Shown one piece after another: positions 42,684-51,243 of a DNA stretch of 64,000 nt. The notes beneath the pieces are model-generated. The model worked only from the letters and a program-made list of their open reading frames with translations. It did not search any database and was not told the DNA's origin. A program made the position numbers and the translations under genes. Within the stretch, counting starts at the first letter, position 1, and every line of letters begins with the position of its first letter. Origin of the DNA: Sphingobacterium hotanense (GTDB lineage: Bacteria; Bacteroidota; Bacteroidia; Sphingobacteriales; Sphingobacteriaceae); contig NZ_CP030848.1 in NCBI RefSeq assembly GCF_008274825.1, forward strand, positions 1,860,001 through 1,924,000, given 5' to 3'.

Positions 42684-43853
42684 ATGAAACCAACAACCTA
42701 CATTTTTGCTCTTTTTTTATCATTAATTGCAGCATCAGTAATTGCGCAGGAAAAGATCAGTATCAGTCATCAGCCCTATATTCAAGCGCTGACCGATAGC
42801 TCGTTATCCATTGTATGGGTAACAAATAAGCCTGCTGTTGCCTGGGTAGAGTTAGCTCCGGCCGATGAGAGTCATTTTTATGCGGAAGCAAGGCCAAAGC
42901 TATTTGCTGCAAAGTATGGTTATAAAACGGTGGGTACTGTTCATCAGGTGGATATTAAGGGTTTAAAACCGGGGACGAAATACCGATACCGTGTCTATAA
43001 TCAGGAAGTGTTAAGCCATCAGGGAACGCGGGTTCAGTATGGTAACTATGTGGCGACGGACGTGTATTCGAAGGCTGCATTAACTTTTGTTACGCCTAAG
43101 CCTTCAGACAAGGTCTCATTCGCCATTTTAAATGATATTCACGGCAAGAATGATTTGCTGAGCAATCTAATCGGGCAAGTTGATCTTTCGAAGACTGATT
43201 TTGTCGTTTTCAATGGTGATATGGTCGATGCTTTGATTAGTGAAGATCAGATGTTCAATGGTTTTATGGACAAGGCGACGGAGCTGTTCGCGAGCGAGAA
43301 GCCGATGTATTTCTCTCGTGGTAATCATGAAACTCGCGGTCCGTTTGCAGTTGCTTATCCGAAGTATTTTCCAACGAGTTCCGGGGAGTTATATTATATG
43401 TTTACGCAAGGGGAGGCTTGCTTTATTGTGTTGGACGGGGGTGAGGATAAACCGGATAGTGATATTGAATATGCTGGAATCGTGGATATGGATTTCTATA
43501 GGGCGGAACAGGCCGCTTGGTTGGAAAGAGCGGTGGAAAGTCCGGCATTTAAGAATGCAAGGTATAAGATTGTGATCTGCCATATGCCGCCCATGGGAGG
43601 CTGGCATGGTTCGATCGATATCGAGCGTAAATTTGTTCCGATATTGAATAAGTCGGGTGCACAGATTATGATCAGCGGCCATTTGCACCGCCATGTGAAG
43701 CAACTGCCAACGCAAGCTATCCAGTTTCCTTTATTGGTAAACTCTAATGTAAACATCATCAAGGCAGATATTACGGCTGATAAGGCTGTATTCAGAGTAA
43801 TCGATCAGCAAGGTAAACAGGTGGATGAGATTAGCTTAAATCCGTTACGGTAA
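42684..43853 (+). CDS. Exported metallophosphoesterase with N-terminal fibronectin-like domain (purple acid phosphatase type)
   Basis: The 389-residue protein has a Sec signal peptide (to ~residue 21) and an N-terminal FN3-like domain (SLSIVWVTNKPAVAWVEL, VDIKGLKPGTKYRYRVY), as in purple acid phosphatases. The calcineurin-like core has LNDIHGKND (first metal site), FNGDMVDA, SRGNHETRG, ICHMPPMGGWHG and SGHLHRHVK, which together supply the dimetal ligands. The protein is probably periplasmic or surface-exposed; its phosphorylated substrate is unknown. The next gene starts 24 bp downstream but has its own -7-like box between. Confidence 0.9.
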   Translation: MKPTTYIFALFLSLIAASVIAQEKISISHQPYIQALTDSSLSIVWVTNKPAVAWVELAPADESHFYAEARPKLFAAKYGYKTVGTVHQVDIKGLKPGTKYRYRVYNQEVLSHQGTRVQYGNYVATDVYSKAALTFVTPKPSDKVSFAILNDIHGKNDLLSNLIGQVDLSKTDFVVFNGDMVDALISEDQMFNGFMDKATELFASEKPMYFSRGNHETRGPFAVAYPKYFPTSSGELYYMFTQGEACFIVLDGGEDKPDSDIEYAGIVDMDFYRAEQAAWLERAVESPAFKNARYKIVICHMPPMGGWHGSIDIERKFVPILNKSGAQIMISGHLHRHVKQLPTQAIQFPLLVNSNVNIIKADITADKAVFRVIDQQGKQVDEISLNPLR

Positions 43854-43864
43854 GTTTTTAGCGT

Positions 43865-43872
43865 TATCTTTG
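43865..43872 (+). promoter_or_regulatory. TATCTTTG -7 box abutting a start codon
   Basis: A full TAnnTTTG match that ends 5 bp before the ATG at 43878, giving a leaderless or near-leaderless mRNA if used. No clear -33 element is present, so readthrough from the phosphoesterase gene is an alternative. Confidence 0.4.
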
Positions 43873-43877
43873 TGCTG

Positions 43878-44393
43878 ATGGAGATTATTAGGATTACGGT
43901 GAATGATAGGATGCAGCGTGGTTATTCTTACGAGTTGCAGGCTAGGATGGGTGAGGAATTTGATGCTGAGTTTAATCCGCAGTTGAGTCCTAAAGAGATG
44001 CTAGCACTAGGTGTTTTTGGCGGGAGGTATTTGACGGATTGCCGAGCGGAGTTTCCGGAGGATTGGTTTACTGAAGCGAAGCTTTATACTGGCGATAACC
44101 CGCATGGCGACGCGAAGCTTAACTTTTTTGGTGTTCATGCGTCTCAACCTTTGTCGGTTTGGAAAGCGAAAGGATGGATCCACCCGCAAGACCCAAGAGG
44201 TTGGTTTCAATGGTATTGCCGATATTTTATGGGCAGAAGGACGGCAGATGATGCTCGACAGATTAAGCGCTGGAAGGCGATGGCAAGGCATGTCGCGCAG
44301 GTGAAAGGGAATTGTGAATTTGGCGATTTGATGTGTAGGAGGAAGCAGCGACAAGCGCTGCTACATTGGGCTTATGATAGCATTAATTTGTAA
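43878..44393 (+). CDS. Conserved-looking hypothetical protein, soluble
   Basis: The ~171-residue protein starts best at the ATG at 43878; a GTG two codons upstream is part of the -7-like box. It has no signal peptide and is rich in aromatic and basic residues: LALGVFGGRYLTDCRAEFP, NFFGVHASQPLSVWKAKGWI, DPRGWFQWYCRYFMGRR, and GDLMCRRKQRQALLHWAYD at the end. I recall this pattern as a widely conserved protein of unknown function. The several Cys, Trp and Arg suggest a metal or nucleic-acid role, but no catalytic motif is recognised. Co-transcription with the phosphoesterase is possible. Confidence 0.72.
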   Translation: MEIIRITVNDRMQRGYSYELQARMGEEFDAEFNPQLSPKEMLALGVFGGRYLTDCRAEFPEDWFTEAKLYTGDNPHGDAKLNFFGVHASQPLSVWKAKGWIHPQDPRGWFQWYCRYFMGRRTADDARQIKRWKAMARHVAQVKGNCEFGDLMCRRKQRQALLHWAYDSINL

Positions 44394-44493
44394 GAGAGGG
44401 GGAGGGGTCTGTGTTTGAAAGGGTGTTTGCTGGGGTGATTTGAAAATAAATAAGTTCAAAATCAGTTAGTTTAGGGCTTGGAGTAAATTAATT

Positions 44494-44524
44494 TTTGCAG
44501 AATAGAGTAGAAGCCCTATATTTG
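44494..44524 (+). promoter_or_regulatory. Promoter of tRNA-Leu
   Basis: TTTG (44494-44497), 19 nt, then TATATTTG (44517-44524): the canonical Bacteroidota arrangement, 21 bp before the tRNA. Confidence 0.8.
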
Positions 44525-44545
44525 CATCATTCCAAAACGGAATAT

Positions 44546-44627
44546 GCCCAGGTGGCGGAATTGGTAGACGCGTTGGTCTCAAACACCAATGAAGCAATTC
44601 GTGCCGGTTCGATCCCGGCCCTGGGTA
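44546..44627 (+). tRNA. tRNA-Leu (anticodon CAA)
   Basis: The 82-nt gene has an acceptor arm GCCCAGG/CCTGGGT (one G-U pair), a D-arm with TGGCGGAATTGGTAGACGC, an anticodon arm TTGGT-CTCAAAC-ACCAA that reads CAA (leucine codon UUG), a short variable arm and a T-arm GCCGG-TTCGATC-CCGGC. CCA is not encoded. An integrase follows 145 bp away, so the 3' half is the likely phage attachment site. Confidence 0.93.
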
Positions 44628-44771
44628 CTGACAATAAAGCGGGCGTCATAGACATCCGCTTTATTTGTTTAAAAACTGTGTTTTTGGAGAAATAAAGCAA
44701 CCTTCGACACGGGTAGTTTAGTATCATAATCCGATAGTTATGCTAATATTTTGCTAACATAATTTTCGGAA
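44600..44771. other. Candidate attachment-site region (left end of prophage)
   Basis: Tyrosine integrases of this kind often use tRNA 3' ends. The segment from the T-arm of tRNA-Leu to the integrase start is therefore the likely attL. The matching attR, a repeat of part of the tRNA 3' end, is not in the window and is expected to the right of 64000. Confidence 0.5.
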
Positions 44772-46031
44772 ATGGATTTTAATGTAAATTCCCAGTCGGC
44801 TATGTTTAAGTTTTCTACAAAACTTCATGTCTACAAGCATCGAATTAAAAAAGATGGGCTTGTATCTCTTTACCTTCAAGTTTATATTTCCGTTCCTGGA
44901 AATACTGATCGTGATTATTTTCCTTTGAATCTAGAATGGCCGATGGCAAACATCGATTTTGAGCAGAATCGCGTAAAGGATCGATATCGTAAAGATCCGG
45001 ATACCAACGATTATAATATGATCATCATGTCGCAGCGCGCAAAGCTGAATGAGGTTGCGAAAATCTATAGATTATCCAATCGCCAATTGACGACTGACAC
45101 TCTTAGGCGAGAGCTTTTTTATTATGATTCCTTTCGGTCTGTTGTAGGCTTTTTTAAGAAGAGGCGTAAGGAACTTCTAAAATTGAAAGTCATTTCGGAA
45201 CAAACGTGGAAGAACTACGGATCAACCATCCAGGCATTAGAAGAATTTAATCCGATGCTCCGCTGGGATCAGGTCAATGTTAAGTTTATGTATGAGTTTC
45301 GCGCGTGGTTGAAAAAAAAGACGAAGAAAGGCGGAAAGACCGTTGGCCATAATACAGTTTGGACGCGTATAAAAGACCTAAAATCTTTCTTCCGCGTTGC
45401 AAACGAAGAAATACAGGTATATGTTCCAAGCGAAGTTCTGGATTTTCCTAATCCTTATCAGGAGAGTGAAAGTACGTACTTGAACAAAGGTGAGATTATT
45501 CGGCTAATCCAACAACTGGATGTTGATGTTCTTAATCCGACGCAGTTTAATGTGTTGAAAGCATTCCTTTTTTGTTGTTTCTCCGGAATCCGGATATCGG
45601 ATCTATATAACTCGAAATACTCTTGGATGTACTCTGAAAATTTCTTGAAATTTACCATGCAAAAGAATTCCGAGCGAAAGCCTAAGACTATTACCATTCC
45701 TTTAATTCCAATTGCTAAGATTTTCATACAGGGGGCAGGGGGGAGCTTGTTTGAGCTTCCAACGATGCAAGAATATAACAGAAGTTTAAAGGATCTTGCA
45801 GGGTTTGCTAGAATAGATAAAGTGATCAGCTCTCATGTGGCGAGGCACACTTTCGGCTATTTGATCATGAAATATGTGGGAGATATATATTTGCTAAAAA
45901 AGTTGCTTGGGCATTCGAAAATCGCTACAACAGAAAAATATGCGCATGTAGATGATGAGGACAATTATGAAAAAGCATTGCAAATTCAAGGCGATTTTGA
46001 ACAATTATACAAGATTAAAAATTTTCATTAG
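44772..46031 (+). CDS. Phage tyrosine integrase
   Basis: A 419-residue site-specific recombinase of the Bacteroidota phage/transposon type. It has an N-terminal arm-type DNA-binding domain (residues ~15-100), a SAM-like core-binding domain (~110-215) and a catalytic domain with Arg274 (SGIRISDL), His355-x2-Arg358 (HVARHTFG), His381 (LLGHSK) and the nucleophile Tyr390 (TTEKYAHV). Its start is 145 bp after tRNA-Leu, so it marks the left end of the prophage. It is the only rightward gene at this end; the structural operon runs toward it and the two meet at a hairpin. Confidence 0.95.
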   Translation: MDFNVNSQSAMFKFSTKLHVYKHRIKKDGLVSLYLQVYISVPGNTDRDYFPLNLEWPMANIDFEQNRVKDRYRKDPDTNDYNMIIMSQRAKLNEVAKIYRLSNRQLTTDTLRRELFYYDSFRSVVGFFKKRRKELLKLKVISEQTWKNYGSTIQALEEFNPMLRWDQVNVKFMYEFRAWLKKKTKKGGKTVGHNTVWTRIKDLKSFFRVANEEIQVYVPSEVLDFPNPYQESESTYLNKGEIIRLIQQLDVDVLNPTQFNVLKAFLFCCFSGIRISDLYNSKYSWMYSENFLKFTMQKNSERKPKTITIPLIPIAKIFIQGAGGSLFELPTMQEYNRSLKDLAGFARIDKVISSHVARHTFGYLIMKYVGDIYLLKKLLGHSKIATTEKYAHVDDEDNYEKALQIQGDFEQLYKIKNFH

Positions 46032-46046
46032 CTTCTTTTTGATTAA

Positions 46047-46066
46047 GCCCCTACCGAGATAGGGGC
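46047..46066. terminator. Hairpin between convergent integrase and fibre genes
   Basis: GCCCCTA-CCGAGA-TAGGGGC lies exactly between the two convergent stop codons. The U-tract is poor on both sides, so it may be a weak or factor-assisted terminator. Confidence 0.55.
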
Positions 46067-46067
46067 G

Positions 46068-49000
46068 TTATGACAATAGCCAAATTGAATCCAAGACATT
46101 AGTCATTCTATGATGTAAGTAGTTTTGAATGTGTCTAGCGGTTAATTTCAGACCGCTATACCCGCCCCACTTCGCGTAGTTTTGAGCATAAATAGATCTA
46201 GGTATATGAGCCATTAATCCACGTACATACACGTCATCGAAAGTCTTATCGGAAATAACGCCCGATTTTCTTAAGTAAGTGTACCTAGCTTTCAACTCAG
46301 GAAGAAACTCCACTAGTATTCTATTTAAAAGCCCTTTCGACATTATTAAATCGTTGTTTGATAAATCAATTGTTTGTCCAGTATTGCGCGCGCCCATCGA
46401 GGCGTCCGTGTCGTAAGGGGTTAGGCTCCATCGGGTCGCGTCCCAGGTGACCGCGTTAAGATTATTGCCGTAACTGTCTACATGGTATATTAGTTCGCCC
46501 CAAATGGCATAATCTAGCCAGCTCTCGAGAACAATATAATCCTGATAGGTAGTTCTGAGATTAATCGAGCCGTTGAACACCCCTGTTCCCCAGTTAAAGA
46601 ATCTATTTATACTATCAAGGACCGGACCAGCAGGCACAGGCATATTCTCTCCCTCATATCCGCTGATCTTAGGATTTCGGACTTCCCAGTCTACGCTATC
46701 AAAAGGCTCATGAAAATACGCTGTTAAATTAGAGCTGGATGCGTCCAAAAATATATGATTGTTGTTTGCGCTATCCATACCATAATTAGAACGATGCTTT
46801 TTAAGCCTATTCATATAAAGACCATGAAAAACATCATCAAAGTAAACTTCAATAGGTATCCCATCTGTATGATACAAAGCATCAGCGTCGTAAGCTTCTG
46901 CATCACTCATAGTAGTGTCCATTACACTAGTTTTATTATTTATTTTGTTGTGTGGCCAACTACGAGTTTTAGCCATTTCAAACCAAAGTCGAGCGTTACC
47001 TACATCTTTAGCCATAGTGTTATCAGACCAAAAGGCTTTTAGATGGAAACTGTCGGTTTCTGGGAAATAACCAAACTTGTATTTGATTTCTTTACCTAGC
47101 AAATTTTTAATCTCTAACGTATAGCCCTTTTTAGCAAACATTGCAGAGCCTCTACCTTGCACGGCGGTTGCCATATATCCCGAAGAAATGAAACGACCAT
47201 CAGGATAGGATAGTTTAGCAAAGTTTTCAATTTCTGATCCGTTAGGATCGGTATTTATTGCTCCGTAAAGGTCAAGTCGCAAAAAATTTGGTTTATTCGC
47301 TAATACAACACTTGTTGTATTTGTAGGTTTTTCTAAATTGTCTTTTCGCCTTTTGATACTAAAAGAAAAAGAGCCGTTCGTAAAGTTCTGAACGGAAACA
47401 ATACCTCCCGTCGTGTTCTCGTGCCCCGTTTTAGTTCCGATGATAATAGCGCCATCCCAAAGTATTAAAACATCTTTGAAGATGTACCTGTTAAGAGTGT
47501 AACTTACTCCACCAACCGTCTCTGTAAATACCGAGAGCTCTATTTTGTCAGCAGGTATCTGAGAGTAATCTAAATCCCCTTTTCTTCTAAAATAAATTGT
47601 CGGTCTGTATTGAGTAGCTGTAACTATAGAAGCGTTTACCATTTCTCCTTTTTTCACAGCCGTGAAAGCAGTGTATGCAATGGATGATATCTGCTCTAAA
47701 GCCCCTCGGTTCAAAAAAGTGATTTTCCCATCTACTGTAGACACATTTGCTTTTACAGTTGGTTTCTCAGCCTTAACTAATGGTAAGATTTCTGTACTCT
47801 CTATTTGCTCAATGAAAGGACGTAGGTCCTTCGCTAATCCTGTAATCTTGTATAACCTGGTTCTTGTTGTGAAAGTCGCATTTGTAGGGGTGGCTAATAT
47901 AAGGTAGCCGTCTGACTCTAATACAAAGGGTTTACCAGCTCTAGGGGCATCCGATATCAATTGGTCAGGTTGCAGAGGATTCTTGAAGTACATCTGTATA
48001 ACGTTCTCTCTAGAATTTACTCCTAAAGTTTTAACTAAAATCGCTCTAAGATCGTCGGTGTTCCCAGTGGTCTCAACTGCATAAATATCACCTTTTTTTC
48101 CGAAAACAGAAGCATTACGCCATCCGGTGGATGCGCCGACACCTGCATCAGATACATTTCCTACAGCAGAAAAGTCTAAAGGTATTTCTGTTATTGTGAA
48201 TTTGTCAGATAATAATTCTGTTGTTTTCTCCGACCTTTCGTTTACAGCATTCCCCTTTTCGACAGTTAACTCGGGCAATGTTAGGTTTGACGCTATATTA
48301 AGTAGCATATCACTATCAGCAATAAAGCTTCCGTAATTCGTTCCCCTTACAACAGGACTTACGTCTGCCAATCTTGAAAATGTAGATTGCCCTTTTTTCT
48401 TAATCCAAACTCCGTCAGCTCCAAAAGTATCTAACTTATAAAAGTAAGTAACTTTATCCCCCTCTTTAATCTCTACATTCTGCCATCCCTTTTTCGTAGC
48501 GTTCGTTGTGATTATTAAGCCTGTATTGCTGATTGCCAAGTTCGTTGGATCAGTCATAACTACAGTTGGCTTCGGCGCGAATGAAGTTTTACCACCTTCA
48601 AAGACAACATCAAATTTTTCAGGATGCGTCGCTGGGCTTTGTCCTGTGGTAGCGGTTTGTCCTACTTTGACTTGATAAATAGCTTCGTTATTGAAGAATA
48701 ACTGATCCCCGGCCACGTACCCCTGTGGCTTTGTCGCATTGAATTGCTCAATTGTCTTTCCATCCGCTCCCTTAGGCAAAGCCCCCATGTCTTTTAAAGA
48801 CCAAGATGAGCCGTTCCAATAGAAATACCAACGTTTATTGGCAGTAACCTCTGGAAAACCTTGATAAAAGCCAGGTTGAGGCTCAAATTTTCCCTTACTA
48901 TCCTCTGGGCCTAGCGGAATGAGCGCGGGTGACGCTTGAGTTCCGGGCGCCACGGGATCTAACAGTTCCGCCCCTCTGATATCCAGTTGGCCCTGTAACC

Positions 49001-49118
49001 AGCCAACCAGATCTTTGAACGGAGCTGAGCGAAAAGCATTCTCATTTGGCATCTGCCCCGGTATCAGAGCGTTGTCAAAATCTATTAGAGGAGAGAGTTT
49101 ATTTAATTGTGAATCCAT
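46068..49118 (-). CDS. Large phage tail-fibre/tip protein with C-terminal CotH kinase-like domain
   Basis: The 1016-residue protein ends the structural operon, the usual place for a receptor-binding fibre. Residues ~85-160 resemble fibre carbohydrate-binding units (RWYFYWNGSSWSLKDMG, GYVAGDQLFFNNEAIYQVKVG, ATHPEKFDVV). The middle is repetitive and beta-rich. Residues ~660-960 have CotH-like features: LKAFWSDNTMAKDVGNARLWFEM, DGIPIEVYFDDVFHGLY at 752-768, and PYDTDASMG with Asp903 and Asp905 in the position of the CotH metal-binding DxD. The CotH glutamate after GLYxL is not obvious, so activity is uncertain. No signal peptide is present. A phage protein with this fold could phosphorylate or bind something at the host surface; that is inference. 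Confidence 0.75.
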   Translation of the reverse strand: MDSQLNKLSPLIDFDNALIPGQMPNENAFRSAPFKDLVGWLQGQLDIRGAELLDPVAPGTQASPALIPLGPEDSKGKFEPQPGFYQGFPEVTANKRWYFYWNGSSWSLKDMGALPKGADGKTIEQFNATKPQGYVAGDQLFFNNEAIYQVKVGQTATTGQSPATHPEKFDVVFEGGKTSFAPKPTVVMTDPTNLAISNTGLIITTNATKKGWQNVEIKEGDKVTYFYKLDTFGADGVWIKKKGQSTFSRLADVSPVVRGTNYGSFIADSDMLLNIASNLTLPELTVEKGNAVNERSEKTTELLSDKFTITEIPLDFSAVGNVSDAGVGASTGWRNASVFGKKGDIYAVETTGNTDDLRAILVKTLGVNSRENVIQMYFKNPLQPDQLISDAPRAGKPFVLESDGYLILATPTNATFTTRTRLYKITGLAKDLRPFIEQIESTEILPLVKAEKPTVKANVSTVDGKITFLNRGALEQISSIAYTAFTAVKKGEMVNASIVTATQYRPTIYFRRKGDLDYSQIPADKIELSVFTETVGGVSYTLNRYIFKDVLILWDGAIIIGTKTGHENTTGGIVSVQNFTNGSFSFSIKRRKDNLEKPTNTTSVVLANKPNFLRLDLYGAINTDPNGSEIENFAKLSYPDGRFISSGYMATAVQGRGSAMFAKKGYTLEIKNLLGKEIKYKFGYFPETDSFHLKAFWSDNTMAKDVGNARLWFEMAKTRSWPHNKINNKTSVMDTTMSDAEAYDADALYHTDGIPIEVYFDDVFHGLYMNRLKKHRSNYGMDSANNNHIFLDASSSNLTAYFHEPFDSVDWEVRNPKISGYEGENMPVPAGPVLDSINRFFNWGTGVFNGSINLRTTYQDYIVLESWLDYAIWGELIYHVDSYGNNLNAVTWDATRWSLTPYDTDASMGARNTGQTIDLSNNDLIMSKGLLNRILVEFLPELKARYTYLRKSGVISDKTFDDVYVRGLMAHIPRSIYAQNYAKWGGYSGLKLTARHIQNYLHHRMTNVLDSIWLLS

Positions 49119-49133
49119 GATTAAATATGCTGT

Positions 49134-50198
49134 TTAGGTTATTGATAAGTTTGATTTGAGAGTACCAAGTTTTGGATAGTATTCCCTTGTATTTGAGGGC
49201 CAAAATGTAAAAGAGTAGCTATTGACTGCTCCATGAGTGTGCGCGACCTGAGTTTCCGACGTAATTATTGGTATAAGACTTCCTTCGTAGAGGTGAAATT
49301 TCGATTTGCTGTAGATAAATTCAACAAACTGATTTTGTTCTTCGTTGGAGGCAATAAAACCTGTCGTTTTCTCGAACTCCAATTTGCGAACTGAATCATA
49401 TTGGAATTCGACTTCATCGATAATTGCATTTGAAGGAGTACTGCTGTTCTTGCGGATACATTCGCCATTGAGCACTAATGAATCCCATCCTCCCAACCGG
49501 TTTAAATAAAAGAATACATCTGCTTTAAATGGGTAAATACCTCTGTAGTATATCTTCTTCTTCGGTAAAACGGTGGTGTTCGTTGAATCTACCGCAAAAA
49601 TTTCAGCGAACTTAAAGTGGTCGCCGAGAATCTGCTGGAGTCTCCCAGGATTCACATTTGTTGATTGAATGATTCCAGGAACGAATGAGCCCAGCGTCTC
49701 AGTCTTAATAGTGCCATTCTGCATTGTAGCTTTCACTTTAACTTCGAGCCCTCGATCTGGAAACGCAGATAGAAACAAAGGTTGGTGGAAATACGCTTCA
49801 ATTGCGTTTGGTGTTATGTTCAGCCAGTTGTTTCTGAAAAAGAAAGGGAGGTCATAAGGCTGAAATCTATTAAAACCGTTGATCATCTGGAACTCAAAAT
49901 CAACCGGATCGTCATCGGAATCGTTCAAGATAACTTGGAAGGTTTTAACAGCTTCTGGGTGTGTTGAAATGCTCAAGTGATATTGCGGTTGTTCGTTAAG
50001 TAATAGATGATCTAAGAGCTTTCTAAGTCTTATTTTAACGGGAATGCCATGTGGCCCCATATCAAACCGCTCATCTACTATCGTAGCCCCAGATAGTTTT
50101 ATCGAACAAGAAACAGAAGGTTTATCGGAAGTCAAAATGATATCCGGCAAACTTTCTGAATAGTTGATCGCTTGTGGTTTACTTAAAAGGCTGATCAT
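49134..50198 (-). CDS. Phage tail-tip/fibre-associated protein of unknown function
   Basis: A 354-residue, beta-rich protein placed 15 bp before the fibre gene and 1 bp after the membrane-anchored protein gene. It shows repeated strand-like segments (VSCSIKLSGATIVDE, YHLSISTHPEAVKTFQVIL, GLEVKVKATMQNGTIKTET) and no signal peptide, helix bundle or catalytic motif that I recognise. Position suggests a baseplate hub or a fibre adaptor. The repeated immunoglobulin-like strand pattern also fits a structural tail component. It cannot be named further. Confidence 0.6.
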   Translation of the reverse strand: MISLLSKPQAINYSESLPDIILTSDKPSVSCSIKLSGATIVDERFDMGPHGIPVKIRLRKLLDHLLLNEQPQYHLSISTHPEAVKTFQVILNDSDDDPVDFEFQMINGFNRFQPYDLPFFFRNNWLNITPNAIEAYFHQPLFLSAFPDRGLEVKVKATMQNGTIKTETLGSFVPGIIQSTNVNPGRLQQILGDHFKFAEIFAVDSTNTTVLPKKKIYYRGIYPFKADVFFYLNRLGGWDSLVLNGECIRKNSSTPSNAIIDEVEFQYDSVRKLEFEKTTGFIASNEEQNQFVEFIYSKSKFHLYEGSLIPIITSETQVAHTHGAVNSYSFTFWPSNTREYYPKLGTLKSNLSIT

Positions 50199-50199
50199 C

Positions 50200-50895
50200 C
50201 TAAAATTGTATTACATCGTACGACAAACCAAGGCTCGCACCCCAGCTGATTCCTTTTGGAGTGACTACTGGACCGAGCGTTATCCCTAGTCCCCATCTGG
50301 GCGATTTGGGGATTTTATTTACATCATAGACTTCGGTGATGGAAATACGTGGGTCATGGGCCATTATTGCAGACCTATATTGATATCTATGGAACAAGCT
50401 TTTCCGATATGGCGCATATGCCTGGGAGAGCTTGATCTTGGCTGATGGGAATATGGAGTCCGTCTTCAGGTCCACTTTTACATCAAATACGGGATCTTTT
50501 GACATCACAAGCCACTCTGTTTTTTTTACGGTATCCGGAATTCGTTCTCCTTTTCCCTTGGCACTCACGCTGACCTGCATAGATGTTAGTCGATCGATTT
50601 CTTTCGCGGCTACCTTTAGCGCAGTTGCTAATGTGTCAGCCAGTCCTTTGCTGACATAACCATCAACCGGACCTGTCGTTCTTATGGTATTATACACGTA
50701 GGTAATACTGGAAGAATCTCTGGTGGAATCGATAGGAACCAAGGGGGCGCTTTTATTCGCTTTCAGGGCGATATCGTATTGCTCCTGAAGGGTTTTGTAT
50801 TCAGCCCTTTCTTTATTGAACTGTCGGAAATAATGAATAAACCCTATGCTGACAAAGATCAACGCTAGGATTAGTATAAATGTGGTCTTTTTCAT
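50200..50895 (-). CDS. Membrane-anchored phage protein, DUF6808-like
   Basis: The 231-residue protein has one N-terminal membrane segment (MKKTTFILILALIFVSIGFIHYF) and a coiled, charged stretch (RAEYKTLQEQYDIALKANKS). Its C-terminus (YAPYRKSLFHRYQYRSAI, then RWGLGITLGPVVTPKGISWGASLGLSYDVIQF) looks like a short beta segment reminiscent of outer-membrane proteins and of DUF6808 as I remember it. Its ATG overlaps the stop of the upstream 103-residue membrane protein (ATGA). A spanin- or lysis-related role is suggested by this pairing but is not shown. Confidence 0.55.
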   Translation of the reverse strand: MKKTTFILILALIFVSIGFIHYFRQFNKERAEYKTLQEQYDIALKANKSAPLVPIDSTRDSSSITYVYNTIRTTGPVDGYVSKGLADTLATALKVAAKEIDRLTSMQVSVSAKGKGERIPDTVKKTEWLVMSKDPVFDVKVDLKTDSIFPSAKIKLSQAYAPYRKSLFHRYQYRSAIMAHDPRISITEVYDVNKIPKSPRWGLGITLGPVVTPKGISWGASLGLSYDVIQF

Positions 50896-51200
50896 GGCAT
50901 CACTTTGTTTATTTCTTTTGTAGTTGATTTTCTTATCAAGGAATCATTCGCTTGCGTTTCCTTATCCCTCATCACATAGTCGAAAAGCCTGTTTCGAACA
51001 TCGTCAAGCTGGCGATCCTTAAGGGATATTAATGAGTCTTTCCTTACTATTTCCTTTGAGCAACTCGCTGCTGCACGATTCAATCGGATTTCGCCAGTTG
51101 ATCCCCATGTTATTAAAGCCGCCAGCAGAATTGCAAGCAATGTCATCTTGACATTTTTATTAAGGGCATCGAAAATCGGCTGGAACAGTTTCAATAACAT
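50892..51200 (-). CDS. Small single-span phage membrane protein
   Basis: From the internal start MLLKLFQ at 51200 the protein has ~103 residues; a longer ATG start would overlap the upstream tail gene by 14 bp. It has one hydrophobic segment (MTLLAILLAALITWG), then a long charged helix (KEIVRKDSLISLKDRQLDDVRNRLFDYVMRD). This single-helix plus coiled-coil arrangement resembles inner-membrane spanins or Rz-like proteins. The following gene is also membrane-anchored and is translationally coupled by a 4-bp overlap. No endolysin is adjacent. Confidence 0.6.
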   Translation of the reverse strand: MLLKLFQPIFDALNKNVKMTLLAILLAALITWGSTGEIRLNRAAASCSKEIVRKDSLISLKDRQLDDVRNRLFDYVMRDKETQANDSLIRKSTTKEINKVMP

Positions 51201-51243
51201 GGAAGTAAAATTGGCGTTTATATGAAAATAAGTAAAGGACAGA

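Noticed and set aside
47662..48336. Rightward small frames within the fibre gene
   Set aside because: They are antisense to a continuous 1016-residue frame with recognisable domains, and lack supporting motifs.
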